Assembly (NCBI GenBank): GCA_958298945.1
Contig: OY282610.1
Coordinates: forward strand, 24,762,233 to 24,826,232
From: Atherix ibis
Lineage: Eukaryota > Arthropoda > Insecta > Diptera > Athericidae
DNA: 64,000 bases
Direction of reading: 5' to 3'
Shown here: positions 46,061 to 57,561 of the stretch, piece after piece
How positions within the stretch are numbered: the stretch's first letter is position 1
Layout: the number at the start of each line of letters is the position of its first letter
The notes under the pieces: generated by a model
Seen by the model: only the letters and a program-made list of their open reading frames with translations
Told to the model about the DNA's origin: nothing
Database searches by the model: none
Translations under genes and position numbers: made by a program

Positions 46061-48750
46061 TGATAGTGGATCCAGAATGAAATAAAAGAAGAATGCGTTG
46101 GATTTTAGCGAGCCAGATTTGAGATGCGTGCAACTACCTGAAACTTTTCCATTTAATAGAAAAGAATTTACATAAGCCAGCCATTCTCGTACATATGAAA
46201 AAGTTATCTGCTATAAATTTACTTTTAAAAATAACCAACAAACAATTCTCATACTTAGATGAAGTGATGTAAATTTCAAGATGAATAAAGAAATCCAAAA
46301 TTTGGAAAAAGTGCTCATGTTACTTTTACGATTAGAAAAAAAAGAATATTGAATTATAGATTTTTATTAGTATTTTCGAAACCTTATTGATAGATATTTA
46401 AACTCCTTGCATAGGAACAAGAAAATTATAAAAAGTATTTTTTTTTGTTGAATAAAATTCCAGAAGTGCGTCATCCGCAATTCACTTTTATGAGCAACAA
46501 ATGACATCATATGCTTAGTAAATTATGGAAAAATCTTACATTTCGTTACAATTTTTTTATGGATTGGAAAGGGAATAAATAGCAGGAGGTTATACTTAAA
46601 AAATTCTTTTTAAAAAGGACAGAAGTAAATTGAACTTATTCAATGTAAATGATGATCCTAGAGGAGGAGTAATGATTTATACTAAATTTAGCAGCAATTG
46701 CTACATTTCTTGTCCTTGCCATATAAAGAGAAAAAAAACAAACCAAATCAAACTAAATCGTTCAAATTGAAATGTTATAATTAGAAAAGAAAGGACATAA
46801 TTTGGAGAAGTTCGTCTTGTGGGTATTTTCCTTCAATTATTCTATTTATAAAAATACTCGTAGACGGATTCTTTTTGGATACATTTTAAAATAGATTCAT
46901 TTATTTTTCATTCTAATTAGGGTATACACCCTTATTCCAATTGTAGAAAAATATCATCATTACAGCACTCACACTGTGTGCTACTACAATAAAAGTAAAA
47001 CCGAAACAAGAGACATCCAACGATATTAAAAATCATTACATTGTGTTGAGTATCTAAAAAAAAAAAAAAAAACAACAAAAAAAATCCCTTTTTTACTTTC
47101 CTTTTTTCATTTTTTTTTTATTATTTTTTTTTCTACCATAAAAATGTGATAAAAAGGACTAGAAGAATTTCCATCAAACTATTTAAGATTCATAGAGAAT
47201 AAGATGATAAAAAGGAAGAATTAAGAAGAAATTTTTTTGTTTGTATCACTCCCTCCTTAGTTATTAGCGCAAAGAAAATGGTATTATTTTTTTCCCTATT
47301 TATTTTCTTCATCCTTAATTTTGTTCTTCCTTTTCTGTAATATTTTAACAAAATTCAATTTAATAATTTTTCTACATTTTCATTTTGATGAAAGTACTTG
47401 AATTGACGAAGGCCGAAAAAGAGTATTCTTTGAGCATTTTCAACATGTTCCGATATTTTATTACTTTTTCATCCTTAATTTATTATGATTTGCATAATAT
47501 TCGATGGGAAAAATTAAGGAAATATAAAATATTCTAAGAGCTTCGAATGAATAAAAAAAAAAGAAGAAAAATGAAAGAAGGTCAAAAACAAAGTTTTTTT
47601 GTTTTTGTTTTCTGAGGCTTATCAATATGTACAAATATTTCTTAAATGGAAATATAATATTTATAAAAAGTAATAATCGAAAATAATTGTGGAAAATATT
47701 CACTTTGTTGTTATCCTTTGCAGAAAATTTGTATGTACGAATATATCAGGATAGAAGTCGTAATTCGTAGATGATAAACTCACATAAATGTGAATTAATT
47801 TATTAAATGGGGTTTAAAAAAGGAGGTGAAAGGAAATGATTAAAAAAATAAGTTTTTACCTGAAAATTATATAAACTCGCATAAGGGAGGAAGGATAAAC
47901 TTATATTATTTATAATAACAAGAATATCGATGATCCCTTAGAGAATATTCTTTAACTCTTATTGTAAGAAGATAAGAACTAATTCTAACTATCTGGTGAA
48001 GAGGTTGAAGGAAAATTTATTCGTTTTATTTTTAGTAAAAGTGGCAAAACTTTTCCGAAAGTAAAAACAACAACTACTATTATTTTTGTATACTAGATTA
48101 TAACGGATGTTCATGAAAATCCCATCAACTAAACAGTTTTTATTAAGTCATTTCGTATGGAACTCTTTAAAATGGGATTAAATCTGATTCGGTATTCTGA
48201 CCATAAAAACTCTCTCAAAAGTTCTATCACTAAAGATATTTTAATGTTATTAAATCACATTTGTTGGGATTATTTAATATTTTTAAATGATGGTAAACTT
48301 TAGTGAATTTAATTACTTCAAATAAAAGCTATAACTAGAAGAAAAAAAAATTTGGTAATTTTCTTTATTTGCAAAGAAAGTCTCATCGTAAAGTTTATAT
48401 ATTGTTTATTGTAATTTTTCATAAAGGCTGGAGATTCTGTATATTATTTATTATAGTAGAATTGTATATAAAATTATATATAACGAAATAAAAAAGAAAC
48501 CAAAAACGAAAATTAACTGAATTTTAGTTTGATAATTTTTCCTATAAAAAATTCAAATTGTTAAAGTTAATATTCCATTTTATGAAGTCGTTAATTCTGG
48601 CAAGATTTTTGGTAGTATTAAAATGCATCATTTTACGTGATTTTATACGAAAAGAGTCCAGAACTAGGTTAATAAATGATGAATAAAAGTATATGTCATA
48701 TGCCAAAGCCTACCACCGTGTATCTAAATATGGCAGTACCATACCACAAA
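46061..48750. other. AT-rich non-coding DNA
   Basis: AT-rich with homopolymer tracts (for example A run near 47057-47072 and T runs near 47110-47130). No supported gene or element. Confidence 0.5.
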
Positions 48751-48754
48751 ACAT

Positions 48755-48855
48755 TGAAGCTCGGTACTTAGAACGATGCCGCCAAACTACTTTGATTTCT
48801 AGACAAACGTTCTAAGCTTAGTGTAGACAGTAAAGTCCTTTTATACGAGCTCTGA
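48755..48855 (+). mobile_element. Short Jockey-like LINE relic
   Basis: The plus strand reads FLDKRSKLSVDSKVLLYEL, matching RLLDKRSKLTIDSKVLLYNN of the LINE at 55781-57549. No more of the element is visible next to it. Confidence 0.65.
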
Positions 48856-49119
48856 TAGAAAAGTAACGGGACTTTTTTTTTTGGACTAATTTTCTTTTCA
48901 AGTCCTTTTATAGAGTAAGGTATAACCCTTCAATTTAGTTCACTTCGGCAGCAATGCATCGGTGGACGTATAGTTTTTACTCTTCGCGACTGTCTCGGAA
49001 GATTACAACTGGAAAGTGATTCTTGATAATACCCCTTCGGATATTATCTACTGTATCTTCCGAAAGGGGGACACTTTTGGGGGTAGATCCGTGGAGACAG
49101 GATCAAGTAGTTGCACAAA
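48856..49119. other. Unassigned spacer
   Basis: Short spacer before the mariner, no recognised feature. Confidence 0.4.
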
Positions 49120-50263
49120 TGTGTGTAGATATAAGCTTAAATCCGCTGTTTTTTAGTCAAAAAAACCCATGTTTTTTTTCATAGAAAGCAAAAACAAATT
49201 TATTCAAAGTACTTTCCTTTGCTAGCTACACATTTTTCCAATCTCTCGGGCAATTTTTCGATACCATGAAAAAAAAATTCTTTCTCTTTCGAGGCAAACC
49301 ACTCATCAAGTCATATTCGGACGTCTTCGTAAGAATCGAAGTGCTGCTCAGGTGGTAGTTTCGCACCATTTTTGACGTGTACAATGGTGCGTTGTCGTGG
49401 AGGAAAATCTGCTTGTCATGTCTTTGTTGATAATCCGTCCTTTTTTTACGTAGAGCACGATGCAATTTGATCAGTTGTTGGTGGTAGCGGTGGGCATTGA
49501 TAGTTTCACCAGGTTTCAACATCTCATAGTAGACGATATCCTGGTGATCCCACCAAACGCACACAATCATCTTCCGTCCGAAGCGAGTTGGTCTTGGGTA
49601 AGTTGTTAATGGTTGGCCGGGATCAACCCACGATTTTTTGCGTTTAGAATTCACAAAATATATCCACTTTTCATCGCCTGTCACAATCCGATGCAGGAAC
49701 GACTTTCTTTTTTGTCTGGCGAGCAAGATTTCACATGTGTTTTGGCGTCGCTCCATCTGCCTATCATTCAATTCATGTGGCACCCATTTTCCGATCTTCT
49801 CAAGCTTCCCCATGGCACGCAGACGCATGGAAATGGCTGGTTGAGTAAACCTAATTGCTCCGCGAGCATTTTTTGTGATTGGATATCGTCTTCGCCCTCC
49901 TAGGCCGGTTTTCACTTGGTTCTTGTCCCATAAGTCAAAATTGCCGTCTTTGAACCGACGAAACCAATCTTTGCATGTTGTTTCCGATAAAGCACTATCA
50001 TCATAGGCCTCCATAAGCATTCGATGCGATTCAGCAGCAGAAATTGAAGCAGAAAAGCAGAGCTTTCTGCATATGGTCTTTTTATGGCACAAAACTAGAC
50101 ATGATTATCAAAAAAGAAAAATGTATGTAAGGAAATTGCTAACAATGTGCACTGATTAATGTTGACAGAAACTCATAAAAAAAGTATGGCGTGACCATAG
50201 TAGCTTAATACGCTCACTCACGCCATCTATGACCAAACAGCGAATTTAAGCTTATATCCCTGA
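49120..50263 (-). mobile_element. Mariner (mauritiana-like), internally deleted
   Basis: Ends share 'gatataagcttaaatccgct' (left) and the complement of 'agggatataagcttaaattc' (right) with the element at 44680. The outermost bases and the TA duplication are degraded, so the boundaries are good to a few bases only. Confidence 0.88.
49226..50092 (-). pseudogene. Mariner transposase, open frame but third catalytic region lost
   Basis: A 288-codon open frame, the longest uninterrupted transposase frame here. It reads SAAESHRMLMEAYDDSALSE, TTCKDWFRRFKDGNFDLWDK, a frame-altered stretch (QVKTGLGGRRRYPITKNARG) where the family has its helix-turn-helix acidic block, then MRLRAMGKLEKIGKWVPHEL and SFLHRIVTGDEKWIYF (first Asp). 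Then PGETINAHRYHQQLIKLHRA and IFLHDNAPLYTSKMVRN (second Asp). The HPPYSPDLAPSDYHLF block with the third Asp is deleted; the frame passes straight to the C-terminal PRKRKNFFFMVSKN. The N-terminal FVPEKEH motif is also altered. It cannot encode an active DD34D enzyme. Confidence 0.9.
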
Positions 50264-50684
50264 GGGAGCAGTTCGCTGGTAGAGACCGTCTACAGCAGGA
50301 ATTGACGGACGCATAACTACCCTTTTTCTGAATATTTTAGAAGAAGTATTCTTTACGTCAGACAAAGTGAAAGTTTTCGATGCTGAAGATCTCTCTGAGA
50401 AAGGTTCGCCTTCCACTGCTTCTCGGCTCCCAAAAAGTCCATAACACCGAAAAGCTTATGCTCTTGATTAGGACATTTCCCCGTGGTCTTGTTGCAAATC
50501 AAAATCACGGAGTTACCAAGTTTTACAAAACATTTGATGGCGCATAGTTGCAGTATCCCAAAGAAAAGTCCGCAGTGTTACCAGATTGCTCTGAGTAATG
50601 CTATTCTCATTATTTTCTGCTACACTTTGTAGAATGCTTTCCTAAAACCAAAATGAACTTACGGATTATAAGTTTGAGTTGATG
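50264..50684 (+). repeat. Dispersed repeat related to 5.2-6.6 and 18.4 kb
   Basis: 'tttcgatgctgaagatctct' (50370), 'cactgcttctcggctcccaa' (50417; compare 5373), and 'cgcagtgttaccagattgct' (50571; compare 6618) occur in the same order as at 5.3-6.65 kb. No coding signal. Confidence 0.55.
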
Positions 50685-51440
50685 CCTTTCAGTCAAAAAT
50701 ACTTCGTAAAATTTTTGATGCTAATATTTATAATCGTAATTTGGATTTACGGACTAAAACTTTGGAGCTCTGAAAAGCGTTTTAATTTTTGTCACATCCA
50801 ATCTTCTCAATCAAAAGTAATAAGTAAAATATTTGATGTCATCTTTTATGCTCGTAATTTGGAGTCAATGACTGGAACTCTGGGGCTTTAAAAAGCCATT
50901 CGATTTCTATCGAAACCAATTTCTTCGGTTAAAATGATATCCCGGAATTGTTTATGCCTATTTCTTTATTCGTAATTTGGACTTACGGATTAGAATTGTT
51001 GAGTACAACAAAACCTTTCAGTTCCTATCCAATCCAATTCTCTCAATCGAAAGTAATTCGTAAAATTTTCACTATTACCTTTTATGCTCGTAATTTGGAC
51101 TTACGGACTAGAACTCTGGGGCTCTAAAAAACCTTTCAATTTTCTGTCGAATCCGATCTCTTCAGTAAAAAAGATATTCCAGAATTGTTTATATTCTTTT
51201 TTTTAATTGTAATTTGAACTTACGGACTAGAATTTTTGAGTACAACAAAACCTTTCAGTTCCCATCCAATCTCATTCTCTCAATCAAAAGTACTTCGTAA
51301 AATTTTTACTATAACCTTTTATGCTCGTAATTTGGGCTTACGGACCAGAACTCTGGGGCTATAAAAATCCTTTCAATTTTCTGTCGAATCCGATCTCTTC
51401 AATCAAAAAGACATTGAAGAATTGTCGATGTTTCTTTCTG
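50685..51440 (+). repeat. 118-bp satellite derived from LINE ORF2
   Basis: Six head-to-tail units. The anchor 'ttggacttacggactagaac' or a close variant places units at 50743, 50861, 50979, 51097, 51216 and 51334, spacing 118, 118, 118, 119 and 118 bp. The best units translate to YGLKLWSSEKRFNFCHIQSS and QSKVISKIFDVIFYARN, the same segment as TYGLELWGSTKPFNSRRIRS and LQSKILRTIVDAPFYVRN in the LINE ORF2 at 55781-57549. Units 3-6 alternate between two forms: 'gagtacaacaaaacc' and 'ggggctctaaaaaacc'. Confidence 0.88.
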
Positions 51441-53424
51441 TTTATTTGTGCTGCGACTGTGTCTCGTCATAAAAAGTGACATCATATTTGAGAAAGTTAA
51501 AAAAAATTCAAAAATTTAAAATAAAAACGTGATTTTTCTACTATAAAAACATTTTCTAGCAAGAAACAAATATTTTTGATTGGAATAATCGAAAATCAGG
51601 ACTAAAATTCAATTTATAGAATTTGATGATTAAGGATTAGATAAAAGAAAAAAAAGTTATATGAAAAAGTTTCCATAAAAAGTTTATGGTTAAATAACTG
51701 TCTTTAGTAAAATGCATTTTTCTTATTTTGATCCTTAAGAAAAAGATAAAATTTGACAGTCAATAAGAAATAAGGAAAAAAAATTAAGATTGATACTTAA
51801 AAGAGAAAATAATTTTTTGTTGGAATTTTAAGTGCTTCGAGGAGTTTATATTGTGTGTCTTATATTGCAATATTCACATTCGTATTTAGTGTCATATTTA
51901 CTGACAATCTTTATATTATATTTTATGATTTCCATCATTTCTTTTTATCGATAAATCACTATAGAAACTCATCAGAAAATTATAATAATAATAATAAAAG
52001 CACGAAACTAAACACAAATATTTATGCGAAACTTATTTCATACTTGAAATCATATTTACTATTGAATTTATTTTTTATCTATTGTATTTTATAATATCGG
52101 AAAATTTATCTAAGAAAATTATTGGAGAAATTCCTTATGGAATAATAATATGATGGATATTTTTTCAATCAAATCAAAATAAGGAAATTTTTTATGGTAA
52201 AATATTAGACTTGAGGAAAATTTCTCTATAAAATAAATAATGGAAACATTGAAAAAAAAAACTTCAATACATAAAATAAACGGAAACTCTTAACAATATC
52301 CGGTATATGGGTTGAGGTATGTTCTTATAAAATGGCGGGACTGTCGATTTAAGAAAATGAGAAGATAACCCTTAGCAAATTTTCCCATTCAGAATAAATT
52401 GCGGTTTTTTAAATTGATTTGAAATAGAAAAGCCACCGGATTGCATGTGCATATGCAATACAAATTGCATGTAAAGAGTCCAATTGATTCGTTATAATTT
52501 ATACAATAAGTGCAAGTGCATTTTCGTCCTTTTTTTGTTTAATTTTCTACCCTCGTTTTATTACTATTCACATTTTCTTATACAATAGAATTTTTCTTTA
52601 GTATTGATTTTACTTGGATTCTCGTTGTGAGTGAATTAACTTCTCAAAAAGGAGAATTTTCCTTTTTCGAATGGTTTCCTTTTTTGTATGTTTTTTTTCT
52701 CACTAGTTCTTTCTTTTACAAATAAGAACCTGACATCAATATCCTGAACGCTATAATATATTGTACAATATGCACACCTAACTATAGGACTGATGAAACT
52801 TATAAACATATGGTGACTTCTTGACCTGATTCAGAACCGATAACCCCTAATGCCGAAGGTTTTGAATTTAAAAGTTTACCCACTTAAACTGTTTAAAGGA
52901 TATCTTATTAAGAATTTATTAAGTCGCATACATGTGGGCAATTTTTATTAAATCGAGAATGAAGGCATGCTTCTATCAAATAAATAAGTTTCCAATGACC
53001 AACCACACTGGTATAATGGGTTATCCATTTGGTAATTTAGAAAGGACATAACAATCATTTGATAGTTATTAAATTGATATATTTTATAAAAAGTAAAATT
53101 AGTTTAGTTCAAAGTTTGCCATTTTTTCTCAAAAGCACTGCTAAACTACCAAATAATGCGTTAAAGTTTTTCAGATGCTAAGATATTTGGTTGTTGGAAC
53201 AACAGGTTTTGTACGAAAATTTTCTACAGCTTTGTGGATATATAAATAAAAATATATGAAGTTAAAAAAATTTATAAGTAATAGTAAAAAAGCCATATTA
53301 TTGGCGAAAAGTGATTGACTGGTCAGATCCATTTGGGTGTGAAAGTGTCATTGGCCCATAACTTTTTGCAATTGAAAAAGGAAATGCTGAAGGATATTTC
53401 CTTGTAGAATATCATTTTAACATA
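51441..53424. other. AT-rich non-coding DNA
   Basis: AT-rich with no gene. Around 53309-53375 a very short piece (plus strand VIDWSD.FGCESVIGP) may be a DD41D fragment like that at 54130, but it is too short to be sure. Confidence 0.45.
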
Positions 53425-53655
53425 GACAATCATTAAACTTGGAAGCATTTAATCACCCACACCCATCAAGTAATTACCAAATTACTACCCGGAATGTATG
53501 AAAAATTCTTCAAAAATTACCTCAAAAAGATCGAGTCCTGCAAGAAGTCTTTTGAAGAAGACAATATTTAATAAGCAATTAAATTTTATCTTAATCTGTA
53601 TTAAAAATATATTCTTAAATTATATTATTCAATATCTTCTATGTACGCTCTACTT
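53425..53655 (+). repeat. Dispersed repeat family R1 copy g
   Basis: 'aaacttggaagcatttaatc', 'cccatcaagtaattaccaaa', 'tcttcaaaaattacctcaaa', 'aagatcgagtcctgcaagaa', 'gtctttt', then the AT-rich tail. Confidence 0.8.
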
Positions 53656-53829
53656 TCATTTGTCCTAAGAGGTACCCAAGCCGAGATTGAAATTTTTTTT
53701 AAACAATTTTCCGCTTCCAACCTACAACCCTAAGGAGAATTTCAGTAGTCACCTGGAGGAAATATGCTGGATTAAAATCCTACAATTCGAAAATAAAGAA
53801 TTTTCGGCTCTTTTCAGGAAGATGATCGA

Positions 53830-54030
53830 TTTCGGAGCCTATTCAATGGTGAGGTCCAAAAGCGTTATTTTTTCTCTAAGCTCAAAAGGAACCAAAGCGG
53901 ATGGATACTTAATCCTATGGACGGGAAAGATTCTACCAGGAAAGTCTACAGCGGCTCCACCAGCAGACGAGATAGGCCCTCCCTTCGGTGGATTGATAGG
54001 ATGGTAAAAACATGTTAAAAGTATCGAACT
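53830..54030 (+). mobile_element. Possible LINE C-terminal relic
   Basis: One frame reads MDGKDSTRKVYSGSTSRRDR and PSLRWIDRMV. Motifs of the type GRPxxRWxDxx after a MDDxxxxRKV block are typical of the C-terminal end of RTE/CR1-like ORF2 proteins. The overlapping ORF 53687-54007 is in another frame and meaningless. Confidence 0.45.
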
Positions 54031-54124
54031 GGAATAGCGCGGTGTGAAGCTGGGACGTCCGGAATTCTTTAGATTCGGCTGCTGGTTAATGCACTGTTGA
54101 CGATGACGATAACAACCAACATGT

Positions 54125-54265
54125 GACTGTTCAGAAGCCATTATTTTCGCGAAAAGTGACTCTCTGGTGTGCATGTATGTCTCAAAGTACCATTGGTCCA
54201 TATTTCTTTAAAACTAAAGAAGGACGGGTAGTTAACGTCAATTCTGAAAGCTATTGTCATACGGT
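54125..54265 (+). mobile_element. Small DD41D transposase fragment
   Basis: Reads TVQKPLFSRKVTLWCACMSQ and STIGPYFFKTKEGRVVNVNS, ESYCHT, matching the block between the first and second catalytic Asp of DD41D enzymes (compare RVTVWCGFWTGGVIGPFFFE at 30.4 kb). No ends seen. Confidence 0.7.
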
Positions 54266-54610
54266 AACCATATTATTTTATCATAAACTTGAAAATCTTA
54301 TTCTGAATCTTCTATGATTTTTATAAAAGGGTGCCAGAAGCCACACGAAAGTCTTAAGGAAGCGAAATTTAGAGATTTGGTCATGTCAATTAATCACCAA
54401 GATCGTAGGCTTTCATACAATTTAAGGTTACCTTATAAGATTATGCAAAAAATTGTATTTAGAAATTATAACAGAAATTACAATTGTAAATGCAACTTCC
54501 TTCAAGTTATAGAGTACTTTCAGCTTAAAGTGCTCGAAAATGTTACTAAAAAGTCCTTGAAGATGGTCGATTGCAGCCAGAAGTCTCGTTTTAGTCATTT
54601 GAGTAATGTA

Positions 54611-55680
54611 CGAGGGTTGTTCCAGAAGTATCCGACCAAACGTATAAATGGCTGTTGTTTTTGGCAAAAATGACTACAGTCGAAAGTATCAACATTACAA
54701 AAGCTTAAGTTTGAAGTTTGATGATGCTGTATTGTTTAGTATTTGCTTGACAGCCAGCAAGTTAATTTGTGAGAATGGAAAAAAATTGGTCATTGTTGAA
54801 AGGTCTCAGTTCACCTAATATCAGAACCGAGCTAGGCCCTACTCAAAAAATAAAATATTGTATGGCAGGGTTTGAATGAGGCCGTACGAGCAGCCAAGAT
54901 GGGAATCGCATTGTTCGGCCAAATAAGGTGACCAATCCAGAAATTGGGAAGAAACTTCACCAAATGGTATTGGATGACCGGTGACTAAAAGTCAGCAAGT
55001 ACATCCTATATTGACTGAAAATTTAGACATGAGAAAGCTGTGCGCAAGATGGGTGCTGCGTCTGCTCACAATGAAACATAAACAGCATCATCAGAATGTT
55101 TCAATCAAGTGTTTGGCGATGTTATACAGCAATAAAGCCGAATTTTTGCGTCGATTTACAATCATAGATGAAACACGAAATCATTACTTTAGACCTGAGA
55201 TGAAAAAACAGTCAAAAAAATGGACAGAAAGAGGACAACAGGCTCCAAAGAAGGCGAGTACATTCCAGCTGCTGGCAAGGTCATACATTTGAGTAATATT
55301 GCTTCATTAAGACAATGCACCAGTTTACACATCCGTTATCGCGGTGGCCAAAATTAATGAGTTAAAGTTGGAATAGCTTCTTCACGGCAGATTTAGGCAC
55401 CTCGGACTATTTCCTCATTCCAAACATGGAGGAATGGCTCGCTGATAAGAGATTTGCCAACAATAAAGAGGTAGAGTCTGTGGTTAGTGGCTGTTTTGAT
55501 TAGATCGACTATTTTTGATTTGATTAGGTTCTTACCGTAAACAGGGCATCAAAGCTATTGAACATCAGTGAAAAAGGTGTACCGAGCTAGAAAAAATCTA
55601 TGTTAATAGATAAAGATATTTTTTGCGCAAATTTTTTTAAATTTTATTTATTAGGTCGTGTACTTCTGGAACTACCCTTG
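54611..55680 (+). mobile_element. Mariner relic with both ends and TA duplication
   Basis: 1070 bp. Left end 'cgagggttgttccagaagta', right end the complement of 'caagggtagttccagaagta', flanked by TA at 54609-54610 and 55681-55682. Same family as 33977-35148 on the other strand. Confidence 0.9.
54895..55620 (+). pseudogene. Mariner transposase relic
   Basis: Readable blocks: IGKKLHQMVLDDR (about 54940-54980), LTENLDMRKLCARWVLRLLT, IKCLAMLYSNKAEFLRRFTI, IDETRNHYFRPEMKKQSKKW (first Asp kept, the Trp after DET replaced by Arg) and TERGQQAPKKASTFQL. A deletion follows; the second Asp block reads LH-stop-DNAPVYTSVI and the third LGTSDYFLIPNMEEWLADKR with the preceding YSPD lost. At least three stops and one frameshift. 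54981-55292 is the longest open part. Confidence 0.88.
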
Positions 55681-55768
55681 TATTATTGTATATAACGCAT
55701 AGTGGGAAAGATTTTATTATGAAATAAAATAAAATTATTTCGATGTCTTTTAATAAACTTTACTTTCC

Positions 55769-57561
55769 AAATCATGAATTTTTTATATTTATTTTAATTT
55801 ATATTTATTTAGATATTTACAACTACAACATAGTAATAAGCAAATTTTTGCAATAGTATTAAATAACTTGATAGGTTGTGGGGAGTAAACATCCAATGAA
55901 GTTCCTCCTGCTAGCGTGTGTTTCTGTTAGGCCTCAGTATTTAAGTAAATCACGCGACCAGTGACGCTCAAGTCTTCGATGAGTATTTCTAGGGAAGGAA
56001 ATGGAGGATAGTTCTTGAACAAGAGGATTATTATGATTGAGGACACGAGATACAGCCACATCAAAAACAAATGGGACTTTAAGATCACGATGAATAACAG
56101 TATTGCGAACATAAAAGGGGGCATCGACAATTGTACGGAGTATTTTTGATTGAAGAGATCGGATTCGACGGGAATTAAAAGGCTTAGTAGATCCCCAAAG
56201 TTCTAGTCCGTATGTCCATATGGGTTTCAGTAAGTTATTGTATAACAGAACTTTGCTGTCTATAGTAAGTTTGGAACGTTTGTCTAGAAGTCGAAGTAGT
56301 TTTAGGTATCGTCTTTTAAGTTCTTGTCTTTTAAGTCTTGTATGTGGGTTCCATGTCAAGCGTTTGTCTAAGTACAGTCCTAGATACCAAGCTTCGGTGT
56401 GTTAAGGTATAGCACTGCCATTAAGGTATATGGGAGGGCATGTCTCACGACGGAGAGTAATAGTTACCTGGATAGATTTACGTTCATTGACTTTTATTCT
56501 CCACTTAGTAAACCAGTTCTGGAGGGTTTGGATTTGGATTTGGAGAGTTTCGGAAGCATGTTGGGGATTTTTGCTAGATGCAAGGTAGGCCGTATCATCG
56601 GCGTATGTAGCAAAGAAGGTATTAGGGCAGGTTGGGATATCGGATGTGTAAATGTTGTAGAGGATGGGTCCAAGTATGCTACCCTGAGGAACCCCAGCCA
56701 ATATCGGAGAGATATTGGACAGTTCGTTGGATTCATTTACTTGGAAGTGTCGGTTGGAAAGGAATGATCTTAGGATTAGGAAATAAATGGAAGGAAGGTA
56801 CCTCTTGAGTTTCTAGAGTAGACCCGGGTGCCAAACTCTATCAAAAGCTTGACTTATATCAAGAAACACACCGGGACAGTACTCTTTTCTTTCTAAAGAG
56901 GATGCAATGAAATCGACAACACGATGACACTGCTGGGTAGTGGAGTGTTCGGCGCGGAAACCAAATTGGTGATTAGGAATTAAATTTGAAGATTCGAGTA
57001 GAGGATATAAGCGGCGAAGGAGGATTTTTTCAAAGATTTTTGAGAGAAGTGGAAGGAGACTTATTGGCCTGTAGGAAGTGGGCCGGTTTATTGGTTTATT
57101 GGGCTTAGGGATCATTTTAATGATTGCAAATTTCCATAGGATTGGGAAATGTGTTGTTCTAAGGATGGAGTTATATATTGTGGCAAGGAAAACTATTGCT
57201 CTTTTAGGGAGTTGTTGGAGTATATTGGAGGTAATCAGATCATAGCCAGGAGCTTTATTTTTGGGAAGGAGCTTGATTAAATTGGCAACTTCGGAAGGAG
57301 TGATTGCCTTAGGGAGAAGACTCATGGGTAAAGGAATGGATAGTTCCATCTCGATTGTAGTGCAATGAGTCCTGTCTAATATGTGCTCATGTGGAGTAAA
57401 TGTTTGTGCAAGGTGTTCAGCAAAAGCGTCTGCTTTATGTTTGTCCGTTTTGGCCCAGGTTCCGTCAGTTTTTCGTAAAGGGTGCTTTGTTTTTCTATAA
57501 GATAGTATTTGTCTTGTAGCAGTCCACAAAGTTCTGTTTTTCGTTAGGGAAATCATGAATT
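55769..57561 (-). mobile_element. Jockey-like LINE, 5' truncated, with 12-bp target-site duplication
   Basis: The 12-bp sequence 'aaatcatgaatt' occurs perfectly at 55769-55780 and 57550-57561, directly at the edges of the LINE. The element (55781-57549, minus strand) ends in an A-rich tail (T-rich on the plus strand from 55781) and lacks its 5' part, as expected of target-primed reverse transcription with truncation. The ATG that opens the reading frame lies in the target duplication, so it is not the LINE's own start. Confidence 0.93.
55934..57549 (-). pseudogene. LINE ORF2 (reverse transcriptase), two nonsense codons
   Basis: One continuous frame from the 5' junction to TAA 55934-55936, with only two internal stops: TAG at 56813-56815 (after QAFDRVWHPGLL) and TAA at 56402-56404 (after LNGSAIP). 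Order of parts: ILSYRKTKHPLRKTDGTWAK (linker), SEVANLIKLLPKNKAPGYDL, SYRPISLLPLLSKIFEKILL (fingers), PNHQFGFRAEHSTTQQ, FLDISQAFDRVWH (motif A Asp), AGVPQGSILGPILYNIYTSD (motif B), FATYADDTAYLASS (catalytic YADD intact), YLGLYLDKRLTWNPHT (thumb), and C-terminal KPIWTYGLELWGS to HRRLERHWSRDLLKY. The endonuclease domain is lost by truncation. This is one of the youngest-looking LINEs of the window and the reference for several relics here. Confidence 0.94.

Larger units (their letters stand above)
54480..55768 (+). repeat. Dispersed repeat family R1 copy h, split by a mariner
   Basis: Left part (to 54608): 'tcgaaaatgttactaaaaag', 'gatggtcgattgcagccaga', 'agtctcg', a diverged version of the R1 core. 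Right part (55683-55768): tail with 'ataaactttactttcc', as in copies d and e. The mariner 54611-55680 sits between. Less certain than the other copies. Confidence 0.5.

Noticed and set aside
53687..54007. 106-codon ORF as a host gene
   Set aside because: Another frame of the same stretch gives a LINE-like C-terminal motif, and this frame has no domain.
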